Shown: piece by piece, positions 63,524 to 64,000 of the stretch
How positions within the stretch are numbered: the stretch's first letter is position 1
Layout: every line of letters begins with the position of its first letter
DNA from: an uncultured SAR86 cluster bacterium
GTDB lineage: Bacteria; Pseudomonadota; Gammaproteobacteria; Magnimaribacterales; TMED112
Length of the DNA: 64,000 nucleotides
Reading direction: 5' to 3'
Assembly (NCBI GenBank): GCA_902619265.1
Contig: CACNDL010000002.1
Coordinates: 134,505 to 198,504, forward strand
The notes under the pieces: generated by a model
Databases searched by the model: none
Seen by the model: only the letters and a program-made list of their open reading frames with translations
What the model was told of the DNA's origin: nothing
Translations under genes and position numbers: made by a program

Positions 63524-64000
63524 CTACATATTTGGGTAATTAGGACCACCGCCACCTTCTGGCGAAACCCAATCGATGTTTTGCGATGGTTCTTTTATGT
63601 CGCATGTTTTGCAATGAATGCAGTTTTGCGAATTGATTTGAAATCTTTTCTTACCGTCTTCTTCTACTATTTCATAAACACCCGCAGGACAATATTTTTG
63701 TGCAGGCTCGTCATATAGCTCTAAGGTTTTAGCTATTGGCAGGTCAGGGTCTTTTAGCACCAGATGACAGGGTTGTTCTTCTTCATGATAAGTGTTCGAG
63801 AGATAAACTGAACTTAATTTATCGAAAGTAATTTCATTATCATATTTTGGGTAATCTATTTTTTTACAATCCTTAGCAAGTTTTAAGGATTCGTGATCGG
63901 CCGTAGGGTGGTTCAATGTAAACGGCAAATTGCCCCTAAAAATTAATTGGTCCACCACATTCATTGCTGCACCCATAAGACCTCCAAATTTATGAAAGAA
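63524..64000 (-). CDS. Electron-transfer flavoprotein-ubiquinone oxidoreductase, C-terminal part
   Basis: The frame is open from the right window edge to the stop at 63524-63526, giving the last 158 residues; the true start is beyond the window. The ferredoxin-like 4Fe-4S cluster domain is clear: CPAGVYE followed by [17 protein letters not shown], ending with the [12 protein letters not shown] tail typical of ETF-QO. It passes electrons from ETF, fed by acyl-CoA and other dehydrogenases, into the quinone pool. Confidence 0.94.
   Translation of the reverse strand, partial: FFHKFGGLMGAAMNVVDQLIFRGNLPFTLNHPTADHESLKLAKDCKKIDYPKYDNEITFDKLSSVYLSNTYHEEEQPCHLVLKDPDLPIAKTLELYDEPAQKYCPAGVYEIVEEDGKKRFQINSQNCIHCKTCDIKEPSQNIDWVSPEGGGGPNYPNM

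Overview
The window is visibly AT-rich, densely packed DNA from what looks like a marine gammaproteobacterium, most likely of the SAR86 type or a similarly streamlined lineage. This is an inference. It rests on the trxB-ftsK-lolA-serS gene order typical of Gammaproteobacteria, the Lol/MsbA/LpxK/KdsB envelope genes, an Oar-like TonB receptor, very short intergenic gaps with many ATGA/TTGA/TAATG overlaps, and many small secreted or membrane proteins. Several proteins (acyltransferase, AMP nucleosidase, DUF6090-like protein) resemble Bacteroidetes forms. I saw no insertion sequence, prophage, CRISPR array or rRNA. One tRNA, tRNA-Ser(UGA), is present.

Layout. 0-7.3 kb: 3' end of a HIT protein, an acyltransferase and a short-chain dehydrogenase with two tiny membrane proteins, then trxB and ftsK-lolA-serS. 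7.4-13.4 kb: Oar-like TonB-dependent receptor, a 2-oxoglutarate-type dioxygenase, a concentrative nucleoside transporter and, convergent with it, thymidine kinase. 13.5-19.7 kb: a multidomain secreted lipoprotein (lamin-tail, HNH nuclease, lamin-tail, cupredoxin), a beta-barrel-like protein, an SRAP repair protein, a two-domain secreted protein and an alternative oxidase. 19.9-25.1 kb: an M2 dipeptidase and a run of small secreted proteins (cupin, two NTF2-like, a second two-domain paralogue), three of which are predicted to begin with Asp-Asp-His after signal cleavage. 25.2-31.6 kb: a membrane-anchored alpha/beta hydrolase, two lipoprotein esterases, TspO, then a flavin monooxygenase, a GFA protein and a PsiE-like protein on the other strand. 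31.6-38.4 kb: rpmG (L33), ridA-gcvT-gcvH-gcvP, AMP nucleosidase, an NAD-dependent reductase and the tRNA. 38.4-50.3 kb: 5'-nucleotidase, a short GlpD-like protein, cold-shock protein, the third two-domain paralogue, an alanine/sodium symporter, a DUF3445 heme demethylase-like protein next to a flavin-containing monooxygenase, SixA, a sterol-desaturase-family protein and a DUF349 protein. 50.4-61.2 kb: trpS and then one tightly overlapped block hemH - aldehyde dehydrogenase - lolC/E-like - lolD - msbA::lpxK - kdsB - murB - RhtB - DUF1285. 61.2-64 kb: small proteins, a DUF885 peptidase-like protein and the 3' end of ETF-ubiquinone oxidoreductase.

How it works together. The 51-61 kb block gathers outer-membrane construction: lipoprotein export (Lol), lipid A phosphorylation and flipping (LpxK and MsbA in one polypeptide), Kdo activation and peptidoglycan precursor synthesis. 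Nucleotide salvage recurs: secreted HNH nuclease, 5'-nucleotidase, nucleoside transporter, thymidine kinase and AMP nucleosidase. One-carbon and methylamine themes appear in the glycine cleavage operon, the DUF3445/FMO pair and the GFA protein.

The most notable observations are the MsbA-LpxK fusion, the nuclease-cupredoxin lipoprotein, the family of tandem-domain cysteine-pair secreted proteins, the run of predicted N-terminal DDH (ATCUN-like) secreted proteins, and a terminator built into the overlapping 3' ends of two convergent genes. No search could be run; all family calls are from reading the sequence.
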